In this document: positions 34,806 to 46,086 of the stretch, piece by piece
Layout of the letters: each line of letters opens with the position of its first letter
How positions within the stretch are numbered: the first letter of the stretch is position 1
Assembly (NCBI GenBank): GCA_033961575.1
Contig: CM066738.1
Location: 68,557,478-68,621,477, forward strand
Direction: 5' to 3'
From: Aselliscus stoliczkanus
Lineage: Eukaryota > Chordata > Mammalia > Chiroptera > Hipposideridae
DNA: 64,000 nucleotides
Notes under the pieces: model-generated
Databases searched by the model: none
Seen by the model: only the letters and a program-made list of their open reading frames with translations
What the model was told of the DNA's origin: nothing
Made by a program: the position numbers and the translations under genes

Positions 34806-35826
34806 TTCTAGTTATTGTAATAGTATGTTATTATAACCTGATACTCCGTCGGTCAGTAATATAATTGCCAATTATGAATCATTTATGGTGAGTTAACTAA
34901 GTGATATAGTTTATATCATGAGGGCAAAAGTTCAGTTTTGAAATGAAAGCAATTTTCAAATTACAAATGTGTTAAAACTAACCTCAGGGATAGGAGGGAG
35001 TCTCAATGGGGAACCAACAGTGTTAGCATTAGTCTGTTTCTAGCTGCCATCACTTGGGTTATTGTCACCGTTGTAATGTAGTAAAAGTCAGCCCTATCGA
35101 AAATTCAGGGACCATATTTATAGTGAAGTTTGTAATTATAGTGAAATGGTACAATTTCATCATATGTTATGATAATGATAGAAAATTGGTAAATACATGT
35201 AAATATATTTAATGTACATAGAAGCACTAATATTTTGGAGTAGTATTATTCAGATGTCTACTGATGATGACATAAAATTTTTAAAGATTTGTATCTCAAA
35301 TCCAGTGTCCAGTTTTATCTAGTAATAATATGACATCAAGGAATCAAAACATAAAACAAATTTGTCTCTAAATAACTATTAGCACAGATGTAGGTATATG
35401 TATTTTATTTAACCACATGGCATCATGTCAATTTCATTGGTAGTGTGAATTTTCCATTAAGCTTTCATATTTCTATTTTATTTATTATTTATAATAAAAT
35501 TGGGCCAACCAAGTTCTAACTAGATTTTATTTATTCTTTATTTAGTATATTGTTGAAATATATTCAAATATTTATTTTATGTATAGTCTCTATCCTCAAG
35601 GAGCTTGTAGGCAGGGTAAAACTTGTGCATAAACAACTGGAATCCAAGGTAGAAGGTCAAATGCGCCTTATTTGAGGTTCAGACGAGAGTGGCTGGAGGA
35701 ACCAGGAGGAGAAGGCAACCTGCCTGAAAACAAGGATATTTACATTTGGAGGGGAGATTCGAGCTGATTCATTAACTTGAATTATATTTCATATTACATT
35801 ATTTTAATAGTAATTTAATAATAATT
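34806..35826. other. Unique AT-rich intron-1 DNA
   Basis: Nothing recognised before the L1 insertion. Confidence 0.4.
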
Positions 35827-36841
35827 AAAAAGACAGAGACTTCCGGTAAAATGGCACAATAGACCGACGCTGTGCTGACTGCCTCCCGGGATCACACCAA
35901 GATTGCAGGCAAATTATACAGCATTCAACCCTGGAGGTCCCCGGAACACTGGAGGAACAGAACCACTAAACGAAGAACTTAAAGAGGAAGCCGCATCGGG
36001 TCTGGTGGGACGGGTGGAGACGAGAGAGGGCAAACCCCGTGAGGGAGGTCCCAGGGGTGGAGAGGCTTCTCCGGTTGGGGGGGGAGACCCTCCAGCCGCA
36101 CCCCAAGCTCACCAGCCAGAGCTCCTTTGCCAGGAAGAGAAGTTCTACGATAGCTGGCAGTAAATTAGTAAGGACTCTCTTTGCTCAGCTCGGTGAGGCT
36201 AGAGGCAGCTGGAGAATCAGTGGGGCCGGCGCCTGGGCTTGCTCGCCGGTGAGCACTTACCTGGTTCCTGGTGGAGGGAGTGGTTGTATGAGCCGGCAGC
36301 CTGCGGGGATGGACTGAACTGAGCAACTTTGGTGCAAAGGCTAGAAGTTTTTAGACTATTGTTCCCGTGGTGCGGAGCTTGCACGCGAGTGGTGTAGGGA
36401 GGACGCCATTTTGTCGGGCTTGAGCCCTCCCACGAAGGGTCAGGTCCGAGACCTCATTGGTCTGGTGGAATTGGCGCAGAAGTGCGTGTGTGCGTGCGCG
36501 CGCGCCTGCGGCCTTGGATCCCCACCCTCCGCCCAGCTTATACTGCGTTGCCAGGGAAATGCAGGGCGGGTGCCCTCCGGCTCCAACGGCTGATCACTGA
36601 GACCCGGGAGTGCTCGAGCTGCCTCGGGTCTCTGCTCTCCGCACTCCGCTTGCAGAGTTTCCAGGCTGGTGATTGGTTGTTGGGCTGCTCGGCCTGGTCT
36701 GCGAGCGGCTGATTGGGACAGGCTGAGACTGGGAGTTTTCCTGGGAGTGTTGGGCCGTGAGCTGTGTGCCTGCGTGATCCACCCAGGGCTCTTCTGGTGA
36801 TCTATCTAATACATCAAAGCAATCCTAGAGCAACAGCCAGA

Positions 36842-37714
36842 ATGGGGAAACAAAGAAACATGTCACAAGTAAAAGATCAGAAGAAACCTCCAGAAATGGA
36901 ACCAAATGAAACAGAGGGATCCAACCTTTCAGAGACACAGTTTAGAACACTGATGATAAGAATGTTTAAGGAACTTAGCAAGGACATAAAGAAGGATAGG
37001 GAAACCATAAAAAACAACCAGTTAGAACTAAAGAATACAATAACTGAAATGAAGAACACACTCGAAGGAATCACCAGTAGAGTAGATGAAGCAGAGGAGC
37101 GGGTCAGCGATTTGGAAGATAAAATAGCAGAACTCACCCAGTTGGCACAGCAAAAAGACCAAAGAATAAAAAACAATGAAAATAGTTTAAAAGCCCTATG
37201 GGACAAGGTGAAGCACAACCACCTTCGAGTCATAGGGATACCAGAAGGAGAAGAGAAGAAGCAAGGGGTCGAAAATGTATTTGAAAAAATAATGACTGAA
37301 AACTTCCCTACCCTGGTGAAGGAAATCAACATACATGCCGAGGAAGTGCAGAGGGTTCCAAACAAGCTGAACCCAAACAGGTCCACACCAAGACACATCA
37401 TAGTTAAAATGGCAAAGGTTAAAGACAGAGACAGAATCCTAGAGGCTGCAAGAGAAAGACAGCAGGATACATACAAAGGAACTCCTGTTAGACTAACAGC
37501 TGACTTGTCTACAGAAACTCTGCAGGCCAGAAGGGAGTGGCAGGAGATACTCAAAGTGACACAAAATAAAGGCCTACAACCAAGATTGCTCTACCCAGCA
37601 CGGCTATCACTTAAAATTGAAGGAGAAATAAAGAGCTTCTCAGAAAAGAATAAGCTTAAGGAATTCATTACCACCAAGCCAGCATTGCAAGAAACGTTAA
37701 AAGGGCTTTTTTAA
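36842..37714 (+). CDS. L1 ORF1 protein, open (290 aa), mobile-element gene
   Basis: L1 ORF1p binds L1 RNA as a trimer and acts in the cytoplasmic particle that carries it to the nucleus. The frame from MGKQRNMSQVKDQKK to the stop after LKGLF is uninterrupted. About residues 40-110 form a heptad-rich coiled coil (ITSRVDEAEERVSDLEDKI). About 120-215 form the RRM-like domain (HLRVIGIPEGEEKKQ, STPRHIIVKMAKVKDRDRIL). The rest is the C-terminal domain (TYKGTPVRLTADLSTETLQA, LLYPARLSLKIEGEIKSFS). The start is chosen at 36842 because the same Met begins the copy at 18156; an in-frame Met at 36764 belongs to the 5' UTR. Length is a little short of human ORF1p. With ORF2 deleted, any role would be in trans. 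Not a host gene. Confidence 0.9.
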   Translation: MGKQRNMSQVKDQKKPPEMEPNETEGSNLSETQFRTLMIRMFKELSKDIKKDRETIKNNQLELKNTITEMKNTLEGITSRVDEAEERVSDLEDKIAELTQLAQQKDQRIKNNENSLKALWDKVKHNHLRVIGIPEGEEKKQGVENVFEKIMTENFPTLVKEINIHAEEVQRVPNKLNPNRSTPRHIIVKMAKVKDRDRILEAARERQQDTYKGTPVRLTADLSTETLQARREWQEILKVTQNKGLQPRLLYPARLSLKIEGEIKSFSEKNKLKEFITTKPALQETLKGLF

Positions 37715-37778
37715 ACAAAAGAAAGGGGTAAACAAGCTAACCCAGAGAGACAATTTAAGAAGATTGAAGTCGTATCAA

Positions 37779-38200
37779 GCAGATATAAAGGAAAAACTGA
37801 TGGTTGCTGGCTGGGAGGGAGTGGGGAAGAGGGAGAGGGGGAAGGTTTTGGACAGTGTAGGTGGGACTACAATGTTGCCGCAGGGATATGGGGACAGTTC
37901 TGGGAATGTAATTGATAATGTTGTGAAGAGACTATTATGTTGCGAGAAATAAGTCAGTCGGAGAAGGACAGGTACCATGTGATCTCACTTGTGTGTGGAG
38001 TCTGAAGAGCTGAGTGAATGATCAAAGTAAACAGACTCGTAGATGTAGTGGAAAAACTGAGGGTTGCTAGTTGGGAAGGGGGTGGGGTTGTGGGGGAAGG
38101 GGAAGGGATTAAACAGCATAAATAGACAACTACAATATTGCCACAGGGATATGAAACACAGTTCGGGGAATATAATAATGTTGTAAAAATTTTGTGGCGT
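37779..38200 (+). repeat. Duplicated block within L1 3' region (second element)
   Basis: Same two-copy layout as at 19678-20100: 'tataaaggaaaaactgatgg' at about 37784 and 'gtagtggaaaaactgagggt' at about 38045. The duplication therefore predates both insertions. Confidence 0.85.
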
Positions 38201-38524
38201 GTCAGATAGTCACATGTCTTGTTAGGGAGACCACTTCATGGATGGAGTAGAGGCTTGATCACTGCACTGTACACCTGAAGCTGATGATGTATAGTATTGT
38301 ATGCCAACTGCAACTGAATATGTGGATGGTCACGGGATGTGGAGTATACTGTGGAGGGGAGTCAGGGGAGTTGTGATGGATATGTATGATATGGGGGGGT
38401 AGTGGGGTGACGAACTGGGGGAGGGGGGTTTTCACTTTGGGGGCTAAAGAGTATAACTATTGCATTGTGTTGTACACCTGAAACTAATAAAATAAAATAA
38501 AATTCAAAAAAAAAATAAAAGACA

Positions 38525-39171
38525 AATAGTGCATCAGGGCCACCCTGAAATTTCAAGTGTGTCATTTCAGTGTGGGAAGTGAGAGAAAATCAAATTCAAA
38601 GTTTTCTAAAAATTTGTCTCCTAAGCTCAGTTTTGGGCCATCATTTGAAATTAATTACAGTATATTGCTTTGGCATAATTGTCTGGACAACCTAAACATA
38701 CATAAAGTTAAGTGATTTCAAAACAAAACAGATGTGTAAGGTTTTTTTTTTTTGTTTGTTTGTTTGTTTGTTTTGTTTTTTTAAACAAAGACCACTTATT
38801 TTACCTGGGCCTCCAGAGAAATGGATGGCATTAATTTCTCTTGCCAAATGACCCATGTATTTGAGGCCCTTCCAGGATCCTTATAAAATTCTAGGCAGCA
38901 ATTCAAGTCTTCATCCTGACTCTCATTAACCTAACCAACATGACTGGATGAGAAGATTCCTCATAGGAGAAAGAGAGACACATTACCTCCCCTGTAGTTA
39001 CCCATGAATGATGGATGTTGGGGTCAAGGTTTTGTGTGTCATATTTGTTTTTCACTTCTTAAATTGTTGAAGTTGACTGTTGGGGGAAATCTGGTTTAGC
39101 CCCCACCCCAATTTAGGGGTAAAAGTAATAAAAAAATCTCAATTTTGTTGGACTATAACAAAAGGAAAGAG

Positions 39172-39173
<2 letters not shown>
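38525..39173. other. Unique intron-1 DNA
   Basis: Contains a T-run with TTTG units at 38740-38775; nothing else recognised. Confidence 0.45.

Positions 39174-39228
<55 letters not shown>
39174..39228 (+). repeat. (CT)n microsatellite
   Basis: About 27 uninterrupted TC dinucleotides; a pure polypyrimidine tract in the sense strand of intron 1. The Glu-Arg run predicted on the other strand (39113-39298) is an artefact of it. Confidence 0.97.
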
Positions 39229-39231
<3 letters not shown>

Positions 39232-39990
39232 CTAAAAGCAGGAATCTGCTGTTATTACAAGCATCACAATTACAAGTTGTGCCAGAAATTGGAGTCATTT
39301 ATGTCTTTATAATTTTCACTTAAAGAAAACCAACTTTATCACTGAACCAAAAAGTAATCCTATTGCAAAACATAAAATTCAGAAAGCAGCTGAGTAATTG
39401 AAATAAATGTCTTATAATATTTAGAATAATCTACAGGTATTTAAATTGCTACACATTCCTTTATCTATTTGGAATGGAGCATTATATATTGACTTCCCTT
39501 TAGAGCAAATGAGGATTTTAGTCCATCCTCCACCTAACAACCTTCATTGACATCTCCTGTTGCCAATCATCCCAATATAGTTATATCACAATATTGATTA
39601 GATCAATATTCAGTGTTTGCATTATTACAATGATGTAAATGCTGTTCAAGCTGACTCATATTTCTTTCTTCTGTAACTTTATTTCCCCCGGAGTTAATTA
39701 TCCTCTTATTTTTGTTTGTTTAGTTTCCTATGTATATATACATCGTCACTCATCCTCAAAGTCTCTTTAACTTTCCTAAATCTCTGTGCAGTGTGTTCAA
39801 ACATATTAGGTATTTTCTCATTTTCGTCTTCGTGAAGCAATCTTTCATGGAGCCTTGTGACCTATTCAGGGTTAGGTTAGATTAAGTTAGGTTACATGCA
39901 CACACGTACACACACACATCTTTCTGGTTTGTTCCTGTTTTAGTGGAATGCATTCTCCAATAACTTCCTGAGAATGGTGTTCATGAGAGG
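39229..39990. other. Unique AT-rich intron-1 DNA
   Basis: A short (CA)n-like patch at 39897-39916. Nothing else recognised. Confidence 0.4.
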
Positions 39991-39993
39991 TAC

Positions 39994-40100
39994 ATTTTTT
40001 TTTTTGAGGACAGTGTCACTGGCCCTCATATGTGGGACCCAAACCGGGGCTGCTGGCTTCCCACGCCAGCGTTAAATCACCGCGCCACTTGGCCGGCCCT
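39994..40100 (-). mobile_element. Short SINE, head-only form
   Basis: Minus-strand head from 'agggccggccaagtggcgcg' to 'agtgacactgtcctc' and then A-tail. Confidence 0.88.
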
Positions 40101-40224
40101 ACCTGCTCATTTAATTGAGAGATTTCATGTTGGAAATAATTTAGCTGTAGAATTTTGAAGACTGATCTATTTCCTTTCAGTTCTAGTTTTGCTATTGAGA
40201 AGTGTGAAGCCTTTCTTAAATATA

Positions 40225-40600
40225 TTCTTTTTTTTCTTAAAAGATTGTGTTGGGGAATTGAGGAGGGGAACAGTGTTGGGGAATTGGGGAAGGGGAATAC
40301 TGTGTTTTTCCAGGAACCATCAACTCCAAGTCAAGTTGTTGTCCTTCAATCTTAGCTGTGGAGGGCGCAAGCTCAGATCTAAGTCCAGTCACCGCTTTCA
40401 ATCCAGTTGCGGGGGTGGAGGGGAGGGGCTGTGTGGGGGAAGGGTGTAGCCCACCATCCCATGCAGGAATTGAACTGGCAACCTTGTTGTTAAGAGCATA
40501 CGCTCTCACCAGTTCAATGGCAGCTCAGCTCAGGCGCAGCTCATTGGCCCATGTGGGAATCGAACCTGTGACCCTGTTGCTCAGAGCTCGCACTCTAACC
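40225..40600 (-). mobile_element. Multimer-type SINE, rearranged
   Basis: Minus-strand copy with tail 'ttccccaacactgttcccct', an inserted 'cttgacttggagttgatg' and 'cctggaaaa' segment, then two tRNA-like modules. The head near 40600 is incomplete ('ggttagagtgcgagctctga'). Confidence 0.8.
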
Positions 40601-40745
40601 ATCATGGTGTGGAACTGGAGGGTCCCACAGACTGGGTTGTAGTCTTGGTATGGCTACTCACAAACTGTGAGACCTTGGGTCAAATTAATGGAACTTTTCT
40701 GAACCTCAGTTTTTTATCTGTAAAACAGAGAAAATTAACAAATGG
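40601..40745 (+). repeat. MIR SINE
   Basis: 'gggttgtagtcttggtatgg', 'actgtgagaccttgggtcaa' and 'cctcagttttttatctgtaa' in MIR order. Confidence 0.75.
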
Positions 40746-43555
40746 GAAGTACTTGAAATTGAGTAGTCTTATCTTCCCCAAGCATGGTAGACATTCAGAA
40801 AGAGAAAGATTTAATCTCTTTCCTTCAGGAGTTCATTAGCTAATGGGAAAGACAGACGTGTGTAATTCTAATCTGCTTAATTTTCAGCAACAACTGTTGA
40901 GTGCCTATAATGTGCAGTAATTGTACTAGTTGCTCAGGGTTACAATGTGACAAGTTTCCTGTTTTCAGATGGCATTTCATCTGGTGGAGTCAAAACCAGA
41001 ACTGGAATAAAAGGCAGACAGAGTTAAGTGCTGTCACCCTGTTACAAAGGAAGTATAGGGGAAGGAGAGGTAATTTCTAACTGTAGTAATATCACACTTC
41101 TTGGTCCACAGATCGATTGGAATGTTTTAATATGTATGACCCTCAGCTGTCTCAGCCAACTAAACTAAACTTCACTTGAACTCATGGTACTCTGAAATAG
41201 CAAGGCTCAACGAATAAAATCAGCAACAGAATTCTATTCAACATTCTCTGTCATGAAACCTCTGGCCAGTGTGGCTCTGTGCCAGTTACTGAGGAAAGTA
41301 AAAACTAAACTAAAATAAAAGTCACATTTTGAAATAGGCAAGCAAAAGACAGTGTAGCCCATAGGTATTAAAATGAAATGCTGTACAGCTGTGGAAGGCC
41401 AGAAAGTTTGTGCTTGGATATAACTCAAATTAAACACGTTTTGTTATTTAGTATGTGAATGTTACCTCTCCCCTACAGACAAACTGCTGTCAGAAGCAGG
41501 AATCAAGTTATGGGCATTGCAGAACTTAGAGGCCTTAGGTTTTAGCCAAATCCTTGCTCACGTAGATTGTGTCAAAGACAGATTTTGAGAAGTGGAAAGT
41601 TGCTAAAATGACTAGATATTCTGTAGGGAGAATATCCTTATTTGAGTTTATCACCTTTGTGGGCCCCCAATACTATAAAGACAATCTGGGATGCACTTAG
41701 CTACGCAGTGTGAGGAAAAGTTTTGAGAACAGAAAATAACATAGTGCATAATATTAAGCTGTCTTCCTCAAATCCATCTGTCAGCCATTGTGGATCAGTC
41801 ATTGATTTTTACCTTCTATAATGTCCAGGCATTAGGAACACCTGACCTCTTATCTTTTCCTGTGGCTCTTGTAGCCTGATATGGGTTGTCCACACAACCA
41901 TAGCCCCATCAACTCTTATGTCTTTCTCTTTCTCAATTCTCCAAATGCCTAACTCCATCACTAGCCTGACTTGGCTGTTTGTCAACTGAACAGCTGGGAA
42001 AATTTAGCATCAGGCTCTGGGAGACACCAGTGCTAATGAACTATTACCCTAAGTGTTACCTGCCCAACTCTACCCAGCTTTTAAGGATATTAAAAAGGAT
42101 TCTAAAGTCAACTTTTGAAAACATTGAGTGAAACAAAATTAAACAAGTTTTTTTCCTCTTTCTGTCAGCACTTTTCAGAGTCTCTAAAAGTTCAAAACAT
42201 TATGAATTTCCAAGAAAGGGATATAGTATGCAGTGTTCCCCAAATTCTCTTTCCCTCCAAAGAAAAAAGCATTAAGAAAGACCTATTTAAGACACTTCTC
42301 TATGAGACCTTCTTGATAATCTCAGTCAGATATTATTTGGTTACTTTACTTGTACCGTGTATGTCTCATATAATTTTCTATCTAATTTTAGAGTTGGATG
42401 AGATAGAAATTTGTATTCTTTTAGTAGCTGCTATAAGAATTCCTCATTCTTTTCAGATGGGGATTAAGAGAAGAAGCAGAAGATCCTCCTTGAGTCTTAT
42501 TAGGGGGTTGCCTATAAGGCCTTTGTTTCCTTGAACCCTTAATGGGTTTGGGCGTGTTAATTTGGAAGGCAGAGCTGAAATGCTTTAATAACAAAAATAT
42601 GAGCCATTTGAAGTTCCCAGGGAAATTTCAGGAAAGAGAGAGGACTTAGTCAGACTAAATGCTGTATGGGCAAAAACATCAGAGAGGAAAAAGAAAACAA
42701 ACAAATAAACGAACTAATGATGGGCCTACTGAAAAGAAGCTTTGGGGGAGAACAGAAATGTCTAATGGGAAATTTTAAGCTGTGTTTTGTTGGGGGTGCA
42801 GCATAGACTGCTCTTTCCACTCTGAAATCTTCAGTGATGCCTCGTTGGCCCACAACATGTGCGTATTAGTAGATTCTTTTGCAAACGTGGCACAGTGGTG
42901 GAGGGCCTGCAGCTGGCAGAGGAAGCTCATATCTGGGTGGCATTGTTACTTATGTTCATGTCTCATCAACTCCCCTAGACTGTAAGCTTTTATTGAATGA
43001 TTGTGTAAATGCATGGATTTCTAAACAGAAGCAGCAGATAGGGAGGGGTTTCTTTTTCATTGAGACTAGACCCAGCCTCTCTCTCAGCCGTTAATAGGAT
43101 AGAATTACTTAGGAAAAGCAGCCACAGAGTAGGGGATTGATATGTATTTGTTGAACTAAGCAATCACTGAGTCAAGTGCTGTTCTCTTGGTTGTAAGCAT
43201 GTTCTTCCATGTAGAACTAAAGTTTTAATCTTTGACATCAGAATATTACTTTTTTATAAAGACCTGGCCTTCTAGATTCCAAACAAGATCTCTTCCCTGT
43301 TGTCAAAATAAGGAAATAATGGTGAAAATACAAAGATATCACACTTCTCTATTCTCTGGTAAAAGTAATTGCTCTCTCACATGTGTTTTCATAGCATTTC
43401 ACAACAAACTAGTGTTCTAAGGTTCACCGCATTGTTTTATAGATATCATACTCTTATGTCTGGTTTCTCCATAACATTTCAAGATTTAGATATAGCCAGG
43501 TCCTGTGTCCTATTTGGGGACTGAAAAAGATGATCACAGAGGCTTTATTTTCTGT
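40746..43555. other. Mostly unique intron-1 DNA
   Basis: No exon-like feature. The 139-codon open frame at 42115-42534 has no domain or family resemblance and no splice context. An L2-like end may be near 42970-43150. Confidence 0.4.
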
Positions 43556-43690
43556 TTACTTGCCTGTTTTCCTTGAAAGCCTGTCAGCTTCTTGAGGGAA
43601 GGGACCATGTCTCACTCACTTCTGAAGCCTCACTGCCTGGCAGTCTCTGGTCCATAGTAAGTGCTGACTTAAATGTTTTTGAACTGAATT
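43556..43690 (+). repeat. L2 3' end
   Basis: 'gtcagcttcttgagggaagg', 'gaccatgtctcactcacttc', 'ggtccatagtaagtgctgac' match L2 3' end order closely. Confidence 0.75.
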
Positions 43691-43754
43691 TCATATGGGA
43701 AGACAGCTGGGTGCTAGTGCAGTAATGGTGACTGACTGAAGAATAATTAGTTAG

Positions 43755-45158
43755 CTTTCCTTTTGCTGCTGTGGCCACACCCATGAGTATGCTCAGGCTT
43801 CAGCAGAGGCTTGCCTCCAGTGTCCTCTGCTGTGGCAGAAAGAAAGTCTGGTTGGATCCCAATGAGACCAATGACATCCCAATGCCACCTTCTGCCAGCA
43901 GATTTGGAAGCTGATCAAAGATGGGCTGATCATCTGGAAGCCTGTGACTGGAAGCCAAGCTAGATGCCAGAAAAACACCTTGACCCACAGGAAGGGCATA
44001 TGGGCATATGTAAGCAGAAGGGTACTGTTTGAATGCCTGAGAAGGTAACCTGGATGAGAAGAATGAGAATTCTTCACCGATTGCTCAGAAGATACCGTGA
44101 ATCTAAGATGATTGACCGCCACATGTATCACAGCCTATACCTGAAAGTGAAGGGTAACGTGTTCAAAAACAAAAGGAGTCTCATGGGAAACATCCACAAG
44201 CTGAAGGCAGACAAGGCTCGCAGGAAGATTTTTGCTGACCAGGTGGAGGCCCATAGGTCTAAGACCAAGGAAGCACACAAGCGCCGTGAAGAGTGGCTCC
44301 AGGCCAAGAAGGAGGAAATTGTCAAGACTCAGTCCAAGGAAGAAGAGACCAAGAAATAAAGCTCCACTTCTTTTACTTATACATAGAAACCCAGCTCTTC
44401 TAGCCATTCTCTAGTACATAGATTGACCATTCAATAAAATAGCTTTCATCTGCCTACCTCTCTGCTTCTTCCAAAGTACCTAGCTGTTTGGTCAGTCTTC
44501 ACAGTTTAGAGGGTGAGAACTGACTACACTGAGGACCGAGATGCAGCCCTTTCCAGGGTGCCTGTTTCATTTCTTCCTTAGCTCCTGGTCTCTGGTCAGG
44601 CTCATAACCCCTCAGTCCATGGAATAAATGGTTCCTTTGCCTTGCTTTAGTGGGGTTCAGGGTCTGCTTTGAAGGCAGGGAAGGAATGGCTTCTACCCAA
44701 GCCTCCAAAATGCTGTGCTTCAAAACTGTCTTCTACAGCAGACCATAAGTGGCACTTGGAAGTGGTCTCAAATGTTGGTTGGGAACCAGTAGTTATGACA
44801 TCAGTTGTCACATTGTTTTAAAAACAACAAAATAATATGCTTATGCATCTCAACTGGGCATTGAGGTCCAGGGTTGAAATCTATCACTCTGGACCTCTAG
44901 GACGGTCGGGGCTTCTACTACCACCAGTCAAGAAGCTATCACACCTGGACTTCAATTGCTGACTACTACTTAAGCTGTCTCTGAACAACTTTATTGAGGT
45001 ATAACTGAAACTGTCATTTTGAGCAACCCAATTTCTAAACCCATTTTTTTTTTTTCTGTTCTGTCAGGTTTTTTGGTTTATAACCATTACCAGGGTAAAA
45101 AGAAAAAAAAGGCTTTTCTCAGAAATTGGAATAAAAGCATATAACGAGGGAAAAAAAA
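43755..45158 (+). pseudogene. RPL19 processed pseudogene with 3'-extended transcript
   Basis: A retrocopy of the mRNA for ribosomal protein eL19 of the large subunit. It begins with an RPL19-like 5' leader (CTTTCCTTTTGCTGCTGTGG, a TOP-type start) directly after the target repeat. The ATG at 43783 opens [14 protein letters not shown], but deletions near 43915 and 44010-44035 shift the frame. An open frame of 108 codons (44033-44359) then covers the last half from [17 protein letters not shown] to SKEEETKK, with about a dozen amino-acid changes. The normal poly(A) signal region is at about 44434, yet sequence continues about 700 bp to a second AATAAA near 45131 and an A10 tail. Target repeats are AAGAATAATTAGTTAG (43739-43754) and AAGAATAATTGGTTAG (45159-45174). 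No introns. No functional protein is expected. Confidence 0.92.
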
Positions 45159-45174
45159 AAGAATAATTGGTTAG

Positions 45175-45649
45175 GGCTTTCTGAAAGGCCAGGTCTTAAC
45201 ACCTTTACTTGTCATCAAAAGTGTCCTTAAAAAAAAAAAGTGTCCTTTAATTGTACAATAAATTGCCAGACCCACACCTGTCAGAACTGTAAAATGAGAA
45301 GATCTTTATTGATGTGATAAGGAATTGCATCATGTTCACATTAGAAAGGGGATTTAGTCTTCTTTGGTAGAAAGCTTGGCTGATATAATACCTCTCTAGT
45401 TTCCACAGTAGCTCTAAATTTAGGAATTTCTGTGGCAAGGTTGTCTTTTGAAATGTTCTTACTGGGAAACCATATGTTGGTCCCAGTTATCCACTGGAAT
45501 GAGAGTAGGGAAGGATTTGATTGTCACTGCAAGAGTTATAATGGGGTCCTGAAATGCCACAGTTGGTGAAAGAGATGATCCAGTACCTAGCATCTAAAAA
45601 GGAGGTTTGTAGACTCAGTTATGTGAAGATAAACCTTTTGATAGTTATC
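45175..45649. other. Unique intron-1 DNA
   Basis: Nothing recognised apart from a short A-run at 45228. Confidence 0.4.
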
Positions 45650-45775
45650 CAGTCATTCATTCAACAAATTTTATTAAGCCTGTGTTCTGTGGCAGGCACC
45701 ATTCTAGGTGTAGGGTATTCGTTCATGAAACAAGACAGAAAAAGTTTCTGCTCACAGGACTTATGATCACACACT
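45650..45775 (-). repeat. L2 end fragment with (CA)n
   Basis: 'cagtcattcattcaacaaat', 'tctgtggcaggcaccattct' and 'gctcacaggacttatgatca' fit a reverse L2 end; a short CA run follows at 45773-45789. Confidence 0.6.
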
Positions 45776-46086
45776 CACACACACACACAAGGAATCAGAG
45801 ATTAATATTAAAATAGGGTGGCGTGACAGGGAATGTCTGGGTGGTGCTTGGGAAAGGCATCTTGAAGGTGTCACATTTTAGCTGAGACCTGAATTACAAT
45901 AGAAGGAGTTGCATAGAGAACAGGAGGAAGACCCTGTGGTCTTTCTCAGAAAGCATGTGTTCCAGGAGCAGAATGAAAGCCACTGCGATAAAGTGGAGTA
46001 CGTGGAGATTGTCGCAGTTGAGTCCCTCACTGACCTTGCACTTCTGGATCTCACCAGGGTTAACACTGTCTTTTCTTCTCCTTCAG

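Larger units (their letters stand above)
35835..38516 (+). mobile_element. Half-L1 element: intact ORF1, ORF2 deleted
   Basis: A 2.7 kb insertion: 5' UTR from 'gagacttccggtaaaatgg' to 36841, intact ORF1 (36842-37714), then within 70 bp a short relic of the ORF2 endonuclease end ('tttaagaagattgaagtcgt'), a direct join to the duplicated 3' UTR block, the ORF2 C-terminal scrap, the 3' UTR proper and an A-rich tail. Short target repeat AAAAGACA at 35827-35834 and 38517-38524. It shares the endonuclease-to-3' join with the element at 17144 but has lost the remaining endonuclease sequence as well, so it is a further deleted member of the same lineage. It is in the sense orientation within COLEC12 intron 1. 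Confidence 0.92.
28438..46086 (+). other. COLEC12: COLEC12 intron 1
   Basis: A phase-1 intron of 17,649 bp, donor GTAGGG, acceptor tract 'tcttttcttctccttcag'. It holds an L1 half-element, an RPL19 retrocopy on the same strand, several SINEs, MIRs, a (CT)n tract and long unique stretches. The human first intron is of similar order as far as I recall. Confidence 0.85.

Noticed and set aside
36877..37554. 225-codon minus-strand open frame
   Set aside because: Antisense shadow of the intact L1 ORF1; Ser/Leu-rich with no independent support.
42115..42534. 139-codon open frame in COLEC12 intron 1
   Set aside because: No recognisable family, codon pattern or splice context; length is within chance for AT-poor-stop frames.
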